From: Candidatus Dormiibacterota bacterium
Lineage (GTDB): Bacteria; Chloroflexota; Dormibacteria; Aeolococcales; Aeolococcaceae
NCBI GenBank assembly: GCA_003162415.1
Contig: PMOL01000005.1
Span: forward strand, 1 to 64,000
Direction of reading: 5' to 3'
Length of the DNA stretch: 64,000 nucleotides
Shown here: in pieces, positions 60,852 through 64,000 of the stretch
How the letters are laid out: each line of letters begins with the position of its first letter
Position numbering within the stretch: the first letter of the stretch is position 1
Translations under genes and position numbers: made by a program
The notes under the pieces: generated by a model
What the model saw: only the letters and a program-made list of their open reading frames with translations
Told to the model about the DNA's origin: nothing
The model's database searches: none

Positions 60852-61586
60852 GTGGAGTTCAGGGGGTATCTGGATCACATTCGCGCCGACGGCGATCTGA
60901 TCGCTGCGCTCGCACCGCGCGGGTTGCATCTGCTCGTGCCGGTCTGCCGGCCGTGGGATGTGCGCGGGGTCGTTGCGCACCTGGCGGCGGTGTACGACCA
61001 CAAGGTGATGGCGATGCGGCTCGGGCGCAAACCCAACCAGGGCGAGTGGGTGACCGACGAACCCTACGGCAAGGACACCGTTGAGTGGTTCGAGGACGAG
61101 CACTCGAAGTTGCTCGCGGAGTTCATTGCGCACTCGCCAAGGGAGCAGGCGTGGTCGTGGTGGGAGGCCGACCAGACCGTCGGGTTCTGGTACCGGCGAA
61201 TGGCGCTCGAAACCGTCGTGCATCGCGTCGACGTGGAGACGCAGTTCGGGCCACCGAGTGCCATCGACGCGGCGCTCGCGGTCGACGGTATCGACGAGGT
61301 GCTGACGATCATGCTGGCCGGTGCGGATGACACGGCGGCCGCGATTCCAGGCACCGGGACCGTCGAAGTGCTCGCGGACGACGCGGCGTGGTCGGTGGTG
61401 CTCGAGGACACGCGCACCGTGGTGACGCCCGGCCGGAGGACATCACCACACGCGACCCTCTCCGGCGATCCCGCCGAGTTGTTCCTCTATCTGTGGGGAC
61501 GTGCCCCGCTCGACGGCCTCATGCGCCGTGGCGACGAAACCCGCATCGTGTTGCTGCGATCCCGGCTCGCCGCGGCAACGCAGTAG
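60852..61586 (+). CDS. DinB/maleylpyruvate isomerase-fold protein (TIGR03083-like)
   Basis: 244 aa. RPWDVRGVVAHLAAVYDHKV holds the first metal His, and MALETVVHRVDVETQFG the Glu/His pair. A C-terminal SCP2-like part has SPHATLSGDPAELFLYLWGR. This is a second member of the family, besides 54708-55328. In actinobacteria such proteins are mycothiol-dependent or of unknown role. It starts with GTG 4 nt after the VWA gene and is probably in the same operon. Confidence 0.8.
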   Translation: MEFRGYLDHIRADGDLIAALAPRGLHLLVPVCRPWDVRGVVAHLAAVYDHKVMAMRLGRKPNQGEWVTDEPYGKDTVEWFEDEHSKLLAEFIAHSPREQAWSWWEADQTVGFWYRRMALETVVHRVDVETQFGPPSAIDAALAVDGIDEVLTIMLAGADDTAAAIPGTGTVEVLADDAAWSVVLEDTRTVVTPGRRTSPHATLSGDPAELFLYLWGRAPLDGLMRRGDETRIVLLRSRLAAATQ

Positions 61587-61591
61587 GTCGC

Positions 61592-62422
61592 ATGGATCGG
61601 GCAGCGTTCGCGGAGCGGATCCGTCTGCAGTTGATGTCGCGATACCGGGGCGCGAACGTCGAGGTGGACTCGGCGCGATTCGCCTTGCACGTCACCGGTT
61701 CCGGGCTCGACCTCATGCTGCCGCTCGCGCCCCTCTCTCACGCATGTGACCGCCAGCCGGACCGGGTGCCGGCGTTGATCGGTGAGTACATCGCGTCCGT
61801 CGAGCACCAGCTCACCCCGCAACCCGCGATTGCGCTGGCGACATCGCGGCTGCTCTGGTGCGTGCGCAACGACCGCTTCCTTGGCAGTCATGGCCGGGTC
61901 GGCGATCTGCTGCGCGCGCCGGTCGGCGCCGACATGAGCGCGTTCGTCGCCGAGGAGCTCCCAGGCTCGATCATGCGCGGCGTCCCGCGCGACGAATGGA
62001 CGTCGATCGGGATGAGCGACGAGGACACGCGAAGCATTGCCGGCGCGAACACTGCGGAGCGCTTCGAGCCGCTGGTGGCGCGCATCGCACGGACGGATCG
62101 CATCCCCGCCGACGGATGGCGGGTCGCATCGGATCCGCTCTTCCAGGGCAGCGTGTTGCTGGCGACGCGCGTGCTCGCGGCATTCGCCGAGCGCGCGGGC
62201 GGCGACGTCCTGCTCGGCGTGCCCGACCGCGGCGCCCTCCTCGCGCTGCCGGCGGCGCTCCCGTCCGCGGATCGATTTCAGCGCCGGGTGCTCAAGGAAT
62301 GGCGCGAGGCGATGAACCCGTGCTCGCGCGAGGTGCTGATCACCGACGGGCGACAGCTCCGCGCAGTGTCCCGCCGGTCGCGGACGTCAGGGCCGGTGGT
62401 GCTGCCCTGGCTCGCCGAGTAG
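61592..62422 (+). CDS. Hypothetical protein, possibly DUF1444-like
   Basis: 276 aa from the ATG at 61592, 5 nt after the previous stop. The frame is open further upstream, but inside the previous gene. Segments such as AAFAERIRLQLMSRYRGANVE, HVTGSGLDLMLPLAPL and VPALIGEYIASVE suggest a YtpQ/DUF1444-type fold, but I am not sure. The C-terminal half has VLLGVPDRGALLALPAALPS. No membrane segment or catalytic motif is seen. The 3' end overlaps a minus-strand gene by 36 bp. Confidence 0.6.
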   Translation: MDRAAFAERIRLQLMSRYRGANVEVDSARFALHVTGSGLDLMLPLAPLSHACDRQPDRVPALIGEYIASVEHQLTPQPAIALATSRLLWCVRNDRFLGSHGRVGDLLRAPVGADMSAFVAEELPGSIMRGVPRDEWTSIGMSDEDTRSIAGANTAERFEPLVARIARTDRIPADGWRVASDPLFQGSVLLATRVLAAFAERAGGDVLLGVPDRGALLALPAALPSADRFQRRVLKEWREAMNPCSREVLITDGRQLRAVSRRSRTSGPVVLPWLAE

Positions 62423-62773
62423 CAGTCGAGACGCGGCCCCGACGCGGTTTGCCTCCTGGCGAGCCACGAATGCGCTCGCGGCGCCCAGCGCAACAGCGGC
62501 CGCGACCCCGGCCAGCGTCCTGGCGGCGACCCGGGTCGCCCGACCCCGAACCGAGATCGGGGACAGACCGGGCCCCTCGCCAAACCACATCGTCATCGCA
62601 GTCTGGTCTGCGACGACGCCGTCCTCGCCGTGAATCCGGCTTCGCTCGATGCGCACGGCGGCAGGCCGAGCGCCACGCCACCGCTTCTGATCGAAGAGCG
62701 CGGGGGCTGCACGCAGGGCCCCGCTGCTGGCAATCGCACGGACAACGGCCACAGCACGTTCCGACGTCGGCAT
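62387..62773 (-). CDS. Small C-tail-anchored membrane protein, unknown
   Basis: 128 aa from the ATG at 62773. The N-terminal 80 residues are soluble (TSERAVAVVRAIASSGALR, then RIERSRIHGEDGVVADQTAM). A single hydrophobic helix, LAGVAAAVALGAASAFVA, lies near the C-terminus. TATCCT lies 8 nt before the ATG on the minus strand, which supports this start. It overlaps the 3' end of the previous gene by 36 bp. No family recognised. Confidence 0.45.
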   Translation of the reverse strand: MPTSERAVAVVRAIASSGALRAAPALFDQKRWRGARPAAVRIERSRIHGEDGVVADQTAMTMWFGEGPGLSPISVRGRATRVAARTLAGVAAAVALGAASAFVARQEANRVGAASRLLLGEPGQHHRP

Positions 62774-62781
62774 CGCTGGAC

Positions 62782-62791
62782 AGGATAGCGT
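62782..62791. promoter_or_regulatory. Overlapping divergent -10 boxes
   Basis: TAGCGT (62786-62791, +) lies 7 nt before the GTG at 62799. TATCCT (62787-62782, -) lies 8 nt before the ATG at 62773. The two boxes share bases 62786-62787, so RNA polymerase could occupy only one direction at a time. Confidence 0.4.
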
Positions 62792-62798
62792 TCTGCCT

Positions 62799-63545
62799 GT
62801 GACGCTGATCGACGAACTCCCCGGCCGGATCGACGCGAGCTTCATCGGCGCGCTCGCCGGTGAGCATGCTGCCGGAACCGCGGCGGGCACAGCCGACCTG
62901 GTCGGCGTCGCCGAGTCGGCCGCAGCGTGCGGCGGGTTCGACGACGCGGATCTGCGCAAGCGCGGCCTCGAACGGCCATCGCGCGCCGGTGCTGCCGGAC
63001 TGCTGCTTCGTGCCCTCCCGTTCGGTCTCCTGAGCCCGCTCGACAGGCCGAGGCTGCGGCGCGACGCGTACCGCTGCGTCGCAATGGCCGGTGCCGACGA
63101 GGGCACCGCCGTGACAGCGGTCGCCGCCGCGCTGCTGATCGCCGACCTCCTGAGATTCGACCTGGAGACGTCACTGGTCCGAGTTCGTCAGTCGCTGCTC
63201 GAGGACGCCCCGATGGCGCTGCTCGACCGGCTCCGCGTGGTCGACGAGGGACCACCGATGGACATCTCCGATCCGGACCCCGGCCTCACCCTCCAGCGCG
63301 CCATCTGCGCCCTCGCGACCGCCAACCCGTTCGACGACGTGCTCGCCGCCGCGGCCAGCGGAACGGCTGTCGCCGCGAGCCTCGCGGGTGCGCTGGTCGG
63401 AGCCCGCGATGGCGTCGCTGCCGTCTCCGGCATCGACCGCGACCATCTTCCGCATGCGGACCGCGCCCTCAGCGTTGCACGCCATCTCGCCGAAGCAGCG
63501 GTCGCGACCCTACCTCGCGATGAGCCGAACGCCTTCAGGCTCTAA
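62799..63545 (+). CDS. ADP-ribosylglycohydrolase-like protein with degenerate active site
   Basis: 248 aa, smaller than typical DraG-type hydrolases (about 290-350). The all-helical plan is kept: DASFIGALAGEHAAGTAAG, GAAGLLLRALPFGLL, GTAVTAVAAALLIADLL and SLAGALVGARDGVAAV match the family's order. But the Asp residues that hold two Mg ions are missing: the GDALG motif reads GEHAAG and GGDTDTVA reads ASGTAVAA. It may be a pseudoenzyme that still binds a ligand. It starts with GTG. The family call is moderate. Confidence 0.55.
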   Translation: MTLIDELPGRIDASFIGALAGEHAAGTAAGTADLVGVAESAAACGGFDDADLRKRGLERPSRAGAAGLLLRALPFGLLSPLDRPRLRRDAYRCVAMAGADEGTAVTAVAAALLIADLLRFDLETSLVRVRQSLLEDAPMALLDRLRVVDEGPPMDISDPDPGLTLQRAICALATANPFDDVLAAAASGTAVAASLAGALVGARDGVAAVSGIDRDHLPHADRALSVARHLAEAAVATLPRDEPNAFRL

Positions 63546-63548
63546 CAT
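63543..63548 (+). promoter_or_regulatory. Putative -10 box (TAACAT) for the B12-binding gene
   Basis: TAACAT covers the stop codon of the previous gene and ends 10 nt before the ATG at 63559. AGGAAC between them could serve as a weak Shine-Dalgarno, so leaderless initiation is less clear here. Confidence 0.3.
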
Positions 63549-63558
63549 CAGGAACGTT

Positions 63559-63990
63559 ATGGAAGCCACCGCCGCGCCGTCCTCGACGCGAAAGATCAGG
63601 ATCCTCACGGCCAAGGTCGGCCTGGACGGCCACGACCGCGGGGTCAAGGTCATCTCGCGGGCGCTCCGCGACGCCGGTGTCGAAGTGATCTACACGGGGC
63701 TGCACCAGACCCCTGCCATGGTCGTCGAGGCCGCCATCCAGGAGGACGTCGACGGCATCGGCATCAGCCTCCTGAGCGGCGCCCACATGACGCTGTTCCC
63801 CGAGATCATCCGGCTCCTCAAGGAACGCGACGCCGCGGACATCGTCGTCTTCGGCGGCGGGATCATCCCCGACTCCGACGTCACGGCACTCGAGAAGCTC
63901 GGCGTCGACAAGGTGTTCACCCCCGGAACGTCGCTCGATGAGGCGGTCTCCTACGTCAAGGAGCGATTCGGGGCGGGGGCGGCGGCCTGA
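63559..63990 (+). CDS. Cobalamin-binding domain protein (methylmalonyl-CoA mutase C-terminal type)
   Basis: 143 aa. ILTAKVGLDGHDRGVKVISRAL carries the DxHxxG cobalamin motif; the His binds cobalt. VDGIGISLLSGAHMTLFPEI and IVVFGGGIIPDSDV are the SxL and GG motifs that hold the nucleotide tail. It is the stand-alone B12 subunit of a methylmalonyl- or isobutyryl-CoA mutase; the catalytic subunit is not in view. I chose the ATG at 63559, as the longer frame runs into the preceding gene. The window ends 10 nt after the stop. Confidence 0.9.
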   Translation: MEATAAPSSTRKIRILTAKVGLDGHDRGVKVISRALRDAGVEVIYTGLHQTPAMVVEAAIQEDVDGIGISLLSGAHMTLFPEIIRLLKERDAADIVVFGGGIIPDSDVTALEKLGVDKVFTPGTSLDEAVSYVKERFGAGAAA

Positions 63991-64000
63991 CCCCGGGACT

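Noticed and set aside
62340..62867. Alternative minus-strand frame over the 62.4-62.8 kb gap
   Set aside because: Its product is Arg/Cys-rich shadow-like sequence. The other minus frame gives a sensible soluble domain with a membrane tail and a -10 box at the right distance.

Overview
This is a high-GC bacterial chromosome segment, densely coded with many 1-8 bp gene overlaps. It carries about 50 genes I consider real. There is no rRNA, tRNA, CRISPR array, insertion sequence or phage gene that I can recognise. The gene set fits an aerobic or facultative, probably soil-type, heterotroph outside the well-studied model phyla: a GlgE trehalose-to-glucan operon, a 2-oxoacid:ferredoxin oxidoreductase, CBS-less GuaB3, DinB/maleylpyruvate-isomerase-fold proteins, a split DipZ pair, and an ECF sigma factor with a beta-propeller anti-sigma partner. 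I lean towards the Chloroflexota/Dormibacterota/Actinobacteriota neighbourhood (Ca. Dormibacteria is my best guess). That is inference from gene content, not proof.

Layout. 0.1-9.3 kb (+): glutamate dehydrogenase, guaB3-guaA-purD-purE, then a biotin-dependent carboxyltransferase-like protein and a biotin carboxylase. 9.3-13.7 kb: a methyltransferase facing a minus-strand operon glpQ-ECF sigma-membrane beta-propeller anti-sigma. 13.8-21.8 kb (+): purB-purC-purS-[structured intergenic element]-purQ-purL-purF, then a PLP dehydratase. 21.9-29.8 kb: an accessory stretch with an aldo/keto reductase, an ABC exporter, small membrane or secreted proteins and two decayed genes (a truncated DUF2255 gene and a frameshifted PH-like gene). 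29.8-34.5 kb (-): a ferredoxin-fused FAD oxidoreductase with KorA (gamma-alpha fusion) and KorB. 34.6-37.8 kb (+): purM-purN-purH. 37.9-45.8 kb (-): a TraR/DksA protein and the operon glgE-treS-mak-glgB. 45.9-54.6 kb: a DipZ-like thioredoxin and CcdA, a CFA-synthase-like methyltransferase (-), aconitase, a DUF3137-like protein, LemA and RecJ. 54.7-64 kb: two DinB-fold proteins, a CobB/CbiA amidotransferase, a MoxR/chelatase-type ATPase with a VWA partner, a possible DUF1444 protein, a small membrane-anchored protein, an ADP-ribosylglycohydrolase-like protein and a cobalamin-binding domain protein.

How the genes work together. Three operons encode nearly the whole route from PRPP to IMP and on to GMP (PurF, D, N, L/S/Q, M, E, C, B, H, GuaB3, GuaA). 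PurK and PurA are not in the window. The four glucan genes form a complete GlgE pathway, from trehalose to maltose, maltose-1-phosphate and branched alpha-glucan. Many first-in-operon genes have a TAnnnT box only 6-14 nt before the start codon and no Shine-Dalgarno. This suggests that leaderless transcripts are common.

The observations most worth following up are: (i) the carboxyltransferase at 6019-7803, which appears to have lost all four catalytic metal ligands while keeping its biotin site; (ii) the roughly 126-nt three-way-junction element between purS and purQ; (iii) a cobB-like gene directly upstream of a chelatase-like AAA/VWA pair; and (iv) the Kor operon with its ferredoxin-fused pyridine-nucleotide oxidoreductase.
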